Shown here: positions 14,362 through 22,711 of the stretch, in pieces | Position numbering within the stretch: position 1 is the stretch's first letter | Layout: the number at the start of each line of letters is the position of its first letter | Source of the DNA: Solobacterium sp. | GTDB taxonomy: Bacteria; Bacillota_I; Bacilli_A; Erysipelotrichales; Erysipelotrichaceae | Direction: 5' to 3' | Length of the DNA stretch: 64,000 nt | NCBI GenBank assembly: GCA_024693325.1 | Contig: JAILLA010000029.1 | Location: 1-64,000 of the forward strand | The notes under the pieces: model-generated | Told to the model about the DNA's origin: nothing | What the model saw: only the letters and a program-made list of their open reading frames with translations | Databases searched by the model: none | Position numbers and translations under genes: made by a program

Positions 14362-14381
14362 CCACTTGAACGGAGTCTACA

Positions 14382-15341
14382 ATGGAAGAAAAAAAATATG
14401 ATAAGAAAGTACTGATCAGCGAAATCAAAGATTTCTTTCAGTTTGAGCAGCTGACCGGGAATGAAGAATCGCTGAAGAGATGGGTAGTCGTTCCGGATAT
14501 CAACCGTCCGGGATTTGAGCTGATGGGTTACGTCAAACCGACCAGTCCCCGCCGTGTCATCATAATGGGCCACAAGGAAATGCAGTTTATTGAAACGCTG
14601 AGCGAAGAGCAGCAGCGTGAGCGTTATGAACCGATCACGGATCCGCTGACGCCGATGATGCTGATAACACATAATAATCCGATCCCTCCTGTACTGAAGC
14701 AGGTGGCTGATGAGCGGAACTTTCCGATCTTCAGGACACCGTTTGATACGTACAGAATGGTCGTGGACCTGATCACATATCTGGATGAAAAACTGGCGGA
14801 AGAAACGACTGTATCAGGCGTTTTGATGAGCGTTTACGGCAAGGGTGTACTTTTGCTGGCGGACAGCGGAATGGGCAAGTCTGAGACTGCGCTTGAACTG
14901 ATCAGGGACGGTCAGGTCCTGATCGCGGATGACCGTGTCGATCTCCAGAAGATCCATAACAGGATCGTCGGACATGCGCCGGATCTGTTAAGAGGAATGC
15001 TGGAACTCCGCGGGATCGGGATCGTTGATGTTGCCAGAATGTACGGGGCCAACTGCCTGATGGATAAGCACAGTGTTGATCTCGTGATCAATCTTGTGAA
15101 ATACGATCCCAATGATGAGTATGAGCGTCTTGGTGAGGTGTCATCCAGGTTTACGAGGATCCTGGATATCCTGATCCCGACGATCGTGCTCCCTGTCAGC
15201 ACAGGACGTTCCATGCGCATCCTGATCGAGTCTGCAGTCACGAATTTCATCCTGAAAGAAGAAGGATACAACGCAACAACGAACTTTAAGAACAAACTGT
15301 ATTCATATCTGGAAAACAAGGATCAGGAAGACAACAAATGA
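14382..15341 (+). CDS. HPr kinase/phosphorylase
   Basis: A 319-residue bifunctional enzyme that phosphorylates HPr on its regulatory serine and dephosphorylates it, the main sensor of carbon catabolite control. Walker A reads ADSGMGKSE (160-168; family GDSGVGKSE), the catalytic Asp lies in IADDRV (181-186), and the signature LELRGIGIVDVARMYGA follows. The normally near-invariant His of the HGVL motif before Walker A is Ser145 (SGVL), and the first glycine of the P-loop is Ala160. The gene precedes a ppaX-like phosphatase as in Bacillus, but without lgt between them. The stop overlaps the next start (ATGA). Confidence 0.92.
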   Translation: MEEKKYDKKVLISEIKDFFQFEQLTGNEESLKRWVVVPDINRPGFELMGYVKPTSPRRVIIMGHKEMQFIETLSEEQQRERYEPITDPLTPMMLITHNNPIPPVLKQVADERNFPIFRTPFDTYRMVVDLITYLDEKLAEETTVSGVLMSVYGKGVLLLADSGMGKSETALELIRDGQVLIADDRVDLQKIHNRIVGHAPDLLRGMLELRGIGIVDVARMYGANCLMDKHSVDLVINLVKYDPNDEYERLGEVSSRFTRILDILIPTIVLPVSTGRSMRILIESAVTNFILKEEGYNATTNFKNKLYSYLENKDQEDNK

Positions 15342-15988
15342 GTTTACCCGCAGTATTATTTGATTTTGACGGAACATTAATGGATTCGGAACCGGCGATC
15401 ATTTCCAGCTATTACCATGTATTTGAGATCTATGCCACACCGGAAGAATTTACCGATGACCGGAAAACGGAAGTTCTCGGACCTCCTCTTGAAGTGGAAA
15501 TGCGTAAGTTTTTTCCTGATGCGGATGTATATGAAGTGATGGAAGAATACAGACAGTATCAGGAACAGCATCTCCGGGAACTGATGAAGCCGATGAACGG
15601 TGCCGTAGAACTGCTGAAGTGGCTGAAAGAAGAAGGATATCCGACAGGTATCGTTACTTCCAGACTCAGGAAGTCTCTGGAGCTGATCCTGAAGGTATTT
15701 GAACTGGAGCAGTATTTTGAAGTCCTGGTATGTCAGGATGACCATCAGAAGCCGAAGCCTGCGCCGGACGGCATCCTGTATGCCATGAAACAGCTTGGCT
15801 GCACCGACAGCATTTATGTCGGTGACAGTATCAGTGACCTGCTGGCCGGCAGAAATGCCGGGTCAACTGTGATCGCAGCGCTGACAAAAATAGAAAAGGA
15901 ACAGGGACTGATCGATTTCGGACCGGATCACGCAGTCTATGAACTGGCTGAGATCAGACAGATCCTGCAGAAGAACCATGAACAATAA
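15338..15988 (+). CDS. HAD-family phosphatase, PpaX-like
   Basis: A 216-residue HAD hydrolase of the phosphoglycolate phosphatase/PpaX group. The nucleophile motif is DFDGTLMDS (Asp9, Asp11), motif II is VTSR, and motif III/IV is KPKPAPDG and VGDSISD. The alpha-helical cap lies between about residues 15 and 85. PpaX hydrolyses the pyrophosphate formed by HPr-Ser-P dephosphorylation, and its overlap with hprK supports that role here. General phosphoglycolate phosphatase activity is the alternative. Confidence 0.8.
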   Translation: MSLPAVLFDFDGTLMDSEPAIISSYYHVFEIYATPEEFTDDRKTEVLGPPLEVEMRKFFPDADVYEVMEEYRQYQEQHLRELMKPMNGAVELLKWLKEEGYPTGIVTSRLRKSLELILKVFELEQYFEVLVCQDDHQKPKPAPDGILYAMKQLGCTDSIYVGDSISDLLAGRNAGSTVIAALTKIEKEQGLIDFGPDHAVYELAEIRQILQKNHEQ

Positions 15989-16367
15989 CGGACAAAAAGA
16001 ACTGCTGAAGATCATGCGGTATGCAAGTGACAGTATTCCCGTATATGAAATGATGGCAGGAAAAGCGAAAGATCCAAGAGTACGCGAAGCACTGCTGAAG
16101 ATCCGGGATGACAAGCAGTCACATGTTTCACTTATGGAACGTCAGACAGGCACGACGGTAAAGCAGGGAAAAGGAGACCGCAGGTTTTTTACGGTCATCC
16201 GGGGAGTCTTCGGACTCAAAGGAACAATGAACATGATGGCTCAGAGTGAATATGATGCCGCAAACGAACACGAAAAACTGACAAGCACATACCCGTGGCT
16301 GAAGCGTGTTGTCCAGGATGAACGCAGACACGGTGATACACTGGTACGCCTGAAAAACATGAAATAA
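15978..16367 (+). CDS. Ferritin-like/rubrerythrin-related protein
   Basis: A 129-residue, mostly helical protein resembling the four-helix ferritin-like domain of rubrerythrins and VIT1-type proteins. Helix 1 carries Glu in VYEMM and helix 4 carries ExxH in DERRH. The first ExxH motif reads KQSH after two Asp residues, with Lys where the metal-binding Glu is expected, so the di-iron site may be incomplete. No rubredoxin domain is present. The ATG at 15978 overlaps the phosphatase gene by 11 bases; an earlier in-frame ATG at 15939 would overlap further and add a basic leader that does not look like the family. The sulfatase gene follows by 10 bases. Confidence 0.6.
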   Translation: MNNNGQKELLKIMRYASDSIPVYEMMAGKAKDPRVREALLKIRDDKQSHVSLMERQTGTTVKQGKGDRRFFTVIRGVFGLKGTMNMMAQSEYDAANEHEKLTSTYPWLKRVVQDERRHGDTLVRLKNMK

Positions 16368-16377
16368 AGGAGATTGT

Positions 16378-17991
16378 ATGAAGAGACCTCACATTATCAT
16401 TCTGAACCCCGATGAAATGCGTGCTGACGCTGTTGCGCACCTGGGAAATCCCGCATCCTGCACTCCGGTACTTGATCGCCTTCAGGAGACCGAAGCCGTC
16501 AGCTTTTCCAATGCGTTCTGCCAGAACCCTGTATGTGTACCGAGCCGGTGCAGTTTCTTTACAGGTCTCTATCCTCACACAAGGGGACACCGTACGATGA
16601 CCCATCTGCTGCATCCTGAGGAAAGTTCACTGTTCTCAGAACTGAAGGATGCCGGATATTATGTCTGGATGAACGGCAGGAATGATCTGGTTGCCGGACA
16701 GTATGAAGGACTGGACTACAGGCATGCGGATGAGATCTACTACTACGATGAATCAGTTCCTGTAGGCACAAAACCGTTCAGGCTTCCCGGACCTCCGAAG
16801 GAAAAGAAAGACCGCTACATGCACTATACGGGTGTTGTTGAAGGACCGAACAGACTCGAAGCAAGTGACCTGGAAGTCACAAAAGCAGCGATCAACAGGA
16901 TCCTGAATCCGGTCGATCCGGATAAACCGCTGTGCCTGTTCCTGGGATGGTTTAATCCGCACTGCCCGTATGTGACATCACCTGAATACAGAAACAGGAT
17001 CGATGCGTCAAAGATCCCGGAACGTGTCCGCTTCAATGAAACGACCGGCAAATCCAGGATCATTGAAAAACTGAGAGAACTGACCGGCGGAAGCACCTGG
17101 ACAGATGAACAGTTCGAAGAGATGAGAGCGATCTACCTGGCACAGTGCTCATTCATCGACGACCTGACCGGAATGGTGATCGACGCTTTGAAAGAAGCGG
17201 GTATCTATGATGACTGCGCGATCTTCTTCCTGTCCGATCACGGAGACTTTACAGGAGACTTTGATCTTCCTGAAAAGTCACAGAATACATTTGAGCACTG
17301 CCTGACAAGAGTACCTTTCCTCGTGAAGCCTCCGAAGGGCGAGCAGGTCGATCCCGGTATCTGCAATGGTCTGACAGAACTGGTGGACTTCTATGCGACA
17401 GTTATGGATTATGCAGGCGTTACACCTGATCATACACAGTTCGGCAGAAGTGTCAGAGGCATGCTCCATGACAGAAGCGCAGCCGGTAAGGAATATGTCT
17501 TCAGTGAAGGCGGCAGAAGACCGGATGAACCGCATTGCGATGAGTGGCATAACAAGGCAGGACAGGGTCCGAAGCCGACAGATGACTACTGGGCAAAGAA
17601 GACAGCTCAGAAAGACAATGACGCACATATCAAAGGAACCATGATCTTTGACGGCAGATACAAGTACGTGAAGCGTATGAATCACCGCGATGAGTTCTAT
17701 GATCTGGAGACAGATCCGGGTGAACGTCATAACATCATTGAAACAGCAGATCCGGCAGTACTGGCCAGACTGAAGGATGCGATGTTCGACTGGTATCAGG
17801 AAACATGCGATGATGTACCGTACAAGCTCGATTCCCGTGCGACCTCCGGTTCCAACTGGGCAAATATCAGGGGTTTCGTACCGCCTGAGCTGGAAGAGAC
17901 CGTACATGATATGCTGAGGAACAAAGACGGCAAGGAAGCAGCCGCGGAAGTCATGAAATTTCTTGCGGAAAAGCTGGCAGATAAACAGTAA
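16378..17991 (+). CDS. Sulfatase-family hydrolase (Cys-type)
   Basis: A 537-residue alkaline-phosphatase-superfamily hydrolase. CVPSR at 53-57 is the C-x-P-S-R sulfatase signature, so Cys53 would be converted to formylglycine. The C-terminal metal site is visible as FLSDHGDFTGD. Substrate could be an aryl or sugar sulfate, or a phosphonate or phosphate diester. No signal peptide is present, so it acts in the cytoplasm. It has a good ribosome site (AAAGGAG) and is the last gene before a terminator. No radical-SAM maturase (anSME) is encoded in the window; one is expected elsewhere. Confidence 0.82.
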   Translation: MKRPHIIILNPDEMRADAVAHLGNPASCTPVLDRLQETEAVSFSNAFCQNPVCVPSRCSFFTGLYPHTRGHRTMTHLLHPEESSLFSELKDAGYYVWMNGRNDLVAGQYEGLDYRHADEIYYYDESVPVGTKPFRLPGPPKEKKDRYMHYTGVVEGPNRLEASDLEVTKAAINRILNPVDPDKPLCLFLGWFNPHCPYVTSPEYRNRIDASKIPERVRFNETTGKSRIIEKLRELTGGSTWTDEQFEEMRAIYLAQCSFIDDLTGMVIDALKEAGIYDDCAIFFLSDHGDFTGDFDLPEKSQNTFEHCLTRVPFLVKPPKGEQVDPGICNGLTELVDFYATVMDYAGVTPDHTQFGRSVRGMLHDRSAAGKEYVFSEGGRRPDEPHCDEWHNKAGQGPKPTDDYWAKKTAQKDNDAHIKGTMIFDGRYKYVKRMNHRDEFYDLETDPGERHNIIETADPAVLARLKDAMFDWYQETCDDVPYKLDSRATSGSNWANIRGFVPPELEETVHDMLRNKDGKEAAAEVMKFLAEKLADKQ

Positions 17992-18006
17992 ACAATCAAC
18001 ATGAAG

Positions 18007-18033
18007 CAGCGCGGTGATGACCGCGCTGTTTTC
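18007..18033 (+). terminator. Rho-independent terminator between convergent genes
   Basis: A 9-bp stem CAGCGCGGT/ACCGCGCTG with a GATG loop and TTTT on the plus strand. It ends the hprK-sulfatase transcript just before the convergent histidine kinase gene. Confidence 0.75.
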
Positions 18034-19294
18034 AGACTGTTCTTCCGGAAGGGATGATGACCGTGCTGATGAGATTCCCGTCCGCTTCTTCAAACAGACA
18101 TCTTCCGTTGTAGTTTGAAGTCAGGGTCAGGATCGTGTTGACACCGTAACCATGCCCGTGATTGTCCCCGCTGAAGATGAAGGATCCGTTTTCATCAAGG
18201 ACAGGACCGTCAATGGAGTTTGTGATGCGGATCCGAGAGTAGTCCTGGATGTCATCGATCTCTACCAGGATCTTTTTGCCGCTGCCGATATGATAGATCG
18301 CGTTGTCCAGCAGATTGGACAGCAGCAGACAAAGATCATACCGGTCCATATTGATCCTGATATCGGCACGGATCGAACAGTTGTAGTCAATGCCGGCCTG
18401 TTTTGCTTCACGGTATTTTGCGTTGAGCACCAGACCGTACGGTTCTTTTGTTAGAATGATCGGCAGCTGCATTTCTTCATACATCGTTTTCATTTTTTCT
18501 GCGATCTCATTGTGCTCCGTATTGAGCAGGGCATTATAGAAATGCTTCATGTCGTGAGCCCATTTGTTCAGCTGTGCCTGCTTGGCTTCGAAGGACTGAA
18601 AACTGTCGAGCTGTGCCTGGAGGACTTCCAGATTATGCTGGGTCCGGAGACCAGAGCGTACAGTGGCGTTCAGTTTATGGATCAGATAAACGACAAGGAT
18701 GGCAGAACCGTTGATGCAGGTGAGGACAAGAATGATCCAGTCAGCGGAAAAATCCTGATAGAAGACCAGGTTTTCAAAGAAGGTGATGATCATGCTGAAA
18801 AGGATCAGAAGGACCAGGATCGTGATGCAGTCCGAACTGCTCAGCCAGTCCGTTTTTTTCCGCAGCAGAATGGCAGTCACCTGGGACACTGCCAGAAACA
18901 GTACCTTTGTCAGAAAGATCATGAGTCCATAGTGTTCCCCGGCAAGCCTGGGATAATCTAGTCCTCCATAGAACAGCCAGCTGAAAAAGGAGGCTGTGCA
19001 GATGTTGATGGACGCGATCAATACCAGGGGGATCGTGGTGATCATTAGGACGCGGGACCATGAAGCGCCGGAGATCAGTTTCATATAAACCGCCAGGATC
19101 GCGATATCAACGATCTTCATGCCGATGTCTTCATATACGGAGAACGTATTGACCCAGGAGATATGCAGAAACGACAGGACAGTGAATACCGCAGACAGGA
19201 TCACTGTTTTCTTTGTCGGTCTTTCCAGGCAGGAAGCGTGCAGGAATATGATGATCAGGAATGATTCGATCAGGTTAATTATGTGGTCTGTCAT
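18032..19294 (-). CDS. AgrC-like sensor histidine kinase (GHKL)
   Basis: A 420-residue peptide-sensing kinase. About six to seven membrane helices fill residues 1-205, followed by a coiled linker and the GHKL catalytic core. The phosphoacceptor is His247 in WAHDMKHF, the N-box is SNLLDNAI (326-333), and the G-box is HGHGYGV (379-385). This is the AgrC/ComD/PlnB class, which senses cyclic or linear autoinducer peptides. It lies 2 bases downstream of the LytTR regulator and is the last gene of an agrB-regulator-kinase operon. Confidence 0.88.
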   Translation of the reverse strand: MTDHIINLIESFLIIIFLHASCLERPTKKTVILSAVFTVLSFLHISWVNTFSVYEDIGMKIVDIAILAVYMKLISGASWSRVLMITTIPLVLIASINICTASFFSWLFYGGLDYPRLAGEHYGLMIFLTKVLFLAVSQVTAILLRKKTDWLSSSDCITILVLLILFSMIITFFENLVFYQDFSADWIILVLTCINGSAILVVYLIHKLNATVRSGLRTQHNLEVLQAQLDSFQSFEAKQAQLNKWAHDMKHFYNALLNTEHNEIAEKMKTMYEEMQLPIILTKEPYGLVLNAKYREAKQAGIDYNCSIRADIRINMDRYDLCLLLSNLLDNAIYHIGSGKKILVEIDDIQDYSRIRITNSIDGPVLDENGSFIFSGDNHGHGYGVNTILTLTSNYNGRCLFEEADGNLISTVIIPSGRTV

Positions 19295-19296
19295 GG

Positions 19297-20007
19297 TTAT
19301 AACCTCAGAAGAAAAGACAGCCGCGCTTCTTCGACATACCTGATCGCTCTTGCCCCTGCTTTGATCTTTTTGCCTTCGGAAAGATATACATAGGGATCCT
19401 TGATGGTCTTGATGTGATACATGTTGATCATGTATGAAGATGTACAGCTGATAAAATGGTTCTTCAATGCGTCATCACGAATGCTTTTCATCGATTTGTG
19501 AACAGCATACGGTTCCGGTGTATTCGTGACTGTTATCAGCAGATTGTTGCCTGATGTGTTGAAACATATAATGTCGGACCAGGGGATGGAGAATGAATGC
19601 TTCATGAACTGGAACTGAAAGTCTTCTGCCAGGCCCCTGTTGGCAATATATTTTTTCACTGCCAGGGTCATCTGTTCCCTCAGATTGCTTTTGTTAACGA
19701 AATACAGTGTGTTGGGTCTCATCGCGTCATGTATCAGATGCATGTGGTTCGTACAGAATACGATCGCAGAAGACGGCTGCCAGTCATTGATCTCTTTTGC
19801 GATCTTGAAGCCGTCCTGCCCGGGCATATCGATGTCCAGAACATAGAATGTGTGGGGCTGCGGCGACAGACCGCTGAAGCTGTCTGATGTCAGTATCTTA
19901 TAAGGTATCTTCATTTCTCCGAGGATCTGATGAAGACATTGCTGTACACGCAGAAGATCCTCGTGATCGTCATCGATGATAACGACATTCATATTATTGG
20001 CAGGCAT
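19297..20007 (-). CDS. AgrA-like LytTR response regulator
   Basis: A 236-residue two-component regulator. The receiver domain (about 5-125) has acidic residues in IIDDDHED, the phospho-acceptor Asp58 in YVLDIDMPGQDG, and Lys105 in FVNKS. The LytTR DNA-binding domain covers about 133-236 (FSIPWSDIICF, then FISCTSSYMINMYHI). The ATG at 20007 follows AAAGGAAG and overlaps the end of agrB by 14 bases. LytTR proteins bind repeated short sites just upstream of -35 boxes; the two 44-bp elements at 20654 and 22618 are candidates. Confidence 0.88.
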   Translation of the reverse strand: MPANNMNVVIIDDDHEDLLRVQQCLHQILGEMKIPYKILTSDSFSGLSPQPHTFYVLDIDMPGQDGFKIAKEINDWQPSSAIVFCTNHMHLIHDAMRPNTLYFVNKSNLREQMTLAVKKYIANRGLAEDFQFQFMKHSFSIPWSDIICFNTSGNNLLITVTNTPEPYAVHKSMKSIRDDALKNHFISCTSSYMINMYHIKTIKDPYVYLSEGKKIKAGARAIRYVEEARLSFLLRL

Positions 20008-20593
20008 CTTTTCTTCCTTTCAGAGAATCTGAATAATTCAGCATATTCATCAGTAAACAGTTCAGAAAAAGTGCTGCTGTAATAGGTTTTATGAGAGAGG
20101 ACTGTAGGAACATGAAGAGCATTTCACAAAATAGAGAGATCGTTGACAGGTACAAAGCGTGCTTTCCTGCAGAACTTTTTTGTGCAGGGGTTAGAGGATT
20201 CAGAGGATGTTCAGCCGGTGCATAGAGAATAATATATGCGGCAGAGATAATACTGATAATAATCGAAATGTATTCTGGTATATCAAATGAACAGATAATC
20301 AGTACAGAGCCGAATATCAGCATAAATCCGAAATAACAGCCTGCCGGAGTTCTGGCATGAAGTCCACCGGAATGAATACGCAAACTGCAGAAGCATATCA
20401 GAAACAGAACAGTTTCGATCAGTCTTCCAAAGCACGATCCGATGATGAGCGCACTGAGGATCTCGGAACCATCCTGCAGCAAAATGCTGATACCGTGTTC
20501 CAAAAGAAGAGTATCATATTCAGACAGTTGAACATTGTCGGTCAGAAAATATTCTAAATTCGCGCTAATATTAAAAATATCTTTTAAATTCAT
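19994..20593 (-). CDS. AgrB-like accessory gene regulator protein B
   Basis: A 199-residue membrane cysteine endopeptidase that processes and cyclises an AgrD-type precursor. The catalytic pair is His79 and Cys86 in RIHSGGLHARTPAGCYF, with the same 7-residue spacing as AgrB His77/Cys84 of S. aureus. The later motif APAEHPLNPL is also typical. Four to six hydrophobic helices are visible. No agrD gene lies between it and the regulator; the two overlap. The candidate precursor lies at 22712 on the other strand. A promoter places transcription start on or near the ATG and there is no ribosome site, suggesting a leaderless mRNA. Confidence 0.88.
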   Translation of the reverse strand: MNLKDIFNISANLEYFLTDNVQLSEYDTLLLEHGISILLQDGSEILSALIIGSCFGRLIETVLFLICFCSLRIHSGGLHARTPAGCYFGFMLIFGSVLIICSFDIPEYISIIISIISAAYIILYAPAEHPLNPLTPAQKSSAGKHALYLSTISLFCEMLFMFLQSSLIKPITAALFLNCLLMNMLNYSDSLKGRKDACQ

Positions 20594-20599
20594 GTCTGT

Positions 20600-20628
20600 A
20601 TTTTATACAAACACAGCAATTATGTAAA
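20600..20628 (-). promoter_or_regulatory. Promoter of the agrB-regulator-kinase operon
   Basis: On the minus strand, TTTACA (20628-20623) and TAAAAT (20605-20600) are separated by 17 bp. The expected +1 coincides with the A of the agrB ATG at 20593. Confidence 0.6.
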
Positions 20629-20653
20629 TAAAAACAGGATATATCTCTTCTGC

Positions 20654-20697
20654 GCGTGAAATTATGCAGATCCTGTCATATTTTCACCCGGACAGTT
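20654..20697 (+). repeat. 44-bp agr-associated element, copy 1
   Basis: This element matches 34 of 44 positions of the copy at 22618-22661. Both have GCGTGAAATT, then TGCAGAT, then a TTTTCAC block forming an inverted repeat with GTGAAA, and both end in CAGTT. It lies between agrB (minus) and the M14 gene (plus). The best reading is a binding site for the LytTR regulator, or an RNA element of the same regulon. Between it and the M14 start a 31-codon frame (20745-20840) is open but has no ribosome site. Confidence 0.65.
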
Positions 20698-20867
20698 TTG
20701 ATATCCGTTCATGCGAACAGCAGATATATTGTTCTGTACTGCGAATGAAAACGGATGAAATGAAATTTCATAATTATTTATGCCCGGAAGGCATATTAGC
20801 AGGTGCTGCTGTGGGAAAAACAGCGGAAATTATTATATGATTTCTTCAGCAGAGAAAGGAATGACTC

Positions 20868-22556
20868 ATGAAAAAAGCACTTCAATATGATCACTATTTC
20901 AATTATCAGGAAATAACGGATATTCTGCATGAATTTGCCGAAAAGAACCCTGACTCCGCCCGTCTGATATCTATCGGAAAGACAACGGAAGGAAGGGAAA
21001 TGTGGGTACTTGAGATCACAAATACAGCTGAAGGTGATTTTGACGATAAGCCCGCATACCTGGCGATCGGACATGTACATGCCGGAGAAGTTACAGGCAG
21101 TATGTGCGCGATGTATCTGGCGGATGTTCTTCTGAATAATCAGGAAGAAGAGCAGGTGGCATCACTGCTTAAAAATTCAACGTTCTATATCATGCCCCGT
21201 CCGGTAGCTGACGGCTCGGAATATTACCTGACACACCCGGATATGATCCGCAGTATCAACGTCCCTTATCCGTTTGAAAGTGAGATGCCGGGACTTGTAC
21301 CGACAGACCTGGACGGGGATGGTGTCATCAGAAACATGATCGTAAAGACACCGTTCGGCGTATGGAAGAAAGATCCGCAGGACAGCCGTCTCCTGATCAG
21401 AAGACAGGCGGACGAAACAGACGGAGATTTCTATAATGTGTACAGCGAAGGCATGATCAATGACTATGACGGCGTACACATCAGCCCGGCTCCGCAGAAA
21501 TACGGACTTGACCTGAACCGCAACTATCCGATGAACTGGAATCCTGAATACAAACAGCCCGGCGGCGGCCGGTATCCGGGACAGGTCATTGAATCAAGGA
21601 ACCTGATCGAATGGATCAGCGCAAGAAGGAACCTTGTCAGTACGATCATCTTCCATACATTCGGCGGTATGTACCTCTATCCGCCTGCAGGTATTCCTGC
21701 TGCCCAGGCAGACCAGAAGGACCAGGAAATGTTCAAGGCCTTCATGAAGATCGCAAAGGAAGAGACAGGATATCATCAGCTGCGCATCAAGGATGACTTC
21801 CTCGGCATTGACAGTAAAGCTCCGGCAAACGGCTCCCTGGATGATTATCTGTATCATGGGAACGGCGTGTTCTGTCATTCTGTCGAAACATGGAACCTGG
21901 CAGAACAGTGCGGTATGGTACCTGAGTACCCGAAACCGAAAAAACTGAGCGAGGAAGAAGAAACGGAAAACCAGAGAAAGCTGCTGGAATGGACAGACAA
22001 CAACGGACTGAACAGCTTCTATAAAGAGTGGACGGAATTTGATCACCCGCAGCTAGGCAAAGTAGAGATCGGCGGACCTGATAAAAAGTACCTGCTCCAG
22101 AATCCTCCTGTGCAGTTCCTGATGCAGGAAGTGGAAAAGCATACCCGTTATATTCTGCGTCATGCCAGAACGATGCCGCATCTTGTGTTCTCACAGACAA
22201 CAACAGAAAAACTTGCGGACGGTCTGTACAAGGTCGAAGCGGTACTGGGCAATACAGGATTCATGCCTACCTACGCAACAAGTGAATTCCTGAACCTGAA
22301 ACTTGCCAGGGACATTGAAGTGACTCTGGAAGGTGCTGAGATCGCAGACGGCAAGAAGACACAGAAGATCGGACAGCTGGAAGGCTTTGCCTCGGTAAAA
22401 GCCAATTATTCGTTCTTCGGACCTTCAACGTTTGAAACTTCACCTATTCAGAAAAAGATCTGCTGGTATGTGCACGGTGAAGAAGGAACTGCAGTCACAC
22501 TGACAGCGAGCAGCCAGAAAGCCGGTAAAGCACAGATCGAAGTAACTTTGAAATAA
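20868..22556 (+). CDS. M14-family zinc carboxypeptidase
   Basis: A 562-residue metallocarboxypeptidase. The zinc motif is HAGE (His71, Glu74), the third ligand lies in IFHTFGG, and the catalytic Glu is probably that of VETWNLAEQ. The catalytic domain occupies roughly residues 10-400. A beta-rich C-terminal domain (about 430-562) follows. There is no evident signal peptide, so it appears cytoplasmic or non-classically exported. AGAAAGGA precedes the ATG. It is enclosed by the agrB operon and the AgrD-like gene, with a 44-bp element on each side, so it may be part of the signalling regulon or trim peptides; that role is inference. Confidence 0.85.
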   Translation: MKKALQYDHYFNYQEITDILHEFAEKNPDSARLISIGKTTEGREMWVLEITNTAEGDFDDKPAYLAIGHVHAGEVTGSMCAMYLADVLLNNQEEEQVASLLKNSTFYIMPRPVADGSEYYLTHPDMIRSINVPYPFESEMPGLVPTDLDGDGVIRNMIVKTPFGVWKKDPQDSRLLIRRQADETDGDFYNVYSEGMINDYDGVHISPAPQKYGLDLNRNYPMNWNPEYKQPGGGRYPGQVIESRNLIEWISARRNLVSTIIFHTFGGMYLYPPAGIPAAQADQKDQEMFKAFMKIAKEETGYHQLRIKDDFLGIDSKAPANGSLDDYLYHGNGVFCHSVETWNLAEQCGMVPEYPKPKKLSEEEETENQRKLLEWTDNNGLNSFYKEWTEFDHPQLGKVEIGGPDKKYLLQNPPVQFLMQEVEKHTRYILRHARTMPHLVFSQTTTEKLADGLYKVEAVLGNTGFMPTYATSEFLNLKLARDIEVTLEGAEIADGKKTQKIGQLEGFASVKANYSFFGPSTFETSPIQKKICWYVHGEEGTAVTLTASSQKAGKAQIEVTLK

Positions 22557-22617
22557 ATGTTTCAAAGTGCGATGTGTTTACAGCTGTGTCTGACTCGAGC
22601 TTCAAAATTAGCTTTAT

Positions 22618-22661
22618 GCGTGAAATTCTGCAGATTTGGTCGGGTTTTCACGCAGTCAGTT
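22618..22661 (+). repeat. 44-bp agr-associated element, copy 2
   Basis: Second copy of the element at 20654. Here GCGTGAAA (22618-22625) and TTTCACGC (22646-22653) form a perfect 8-bp inverted repeat with 20 bases between the arms. Its closing CAGTT (22657-22661) abuts the -35 region of the promoter for the AgrD-like gene, the position used by LytTR activators such as AgrA. Confidence 0.65.
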
Positions 22662-22688
22662 CAAGCCATGTTTTCCTGATGTCATAAT
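22660..22688 (+). promoter_or_regulatory. Activator-type promoter of the AgrD-like gene
   Basis: CATAAT (22683-22688) is a fair -10 box. The -35 position (22660-22665, TTCAAG) is poor and overlaps the end of the 44-bp element, as expected of a promoter that needs an activator. Confidence 0.45.
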
Positions 22689-22711
22689 GCCGTCAGAAAG
22701 GAGACAGCATT

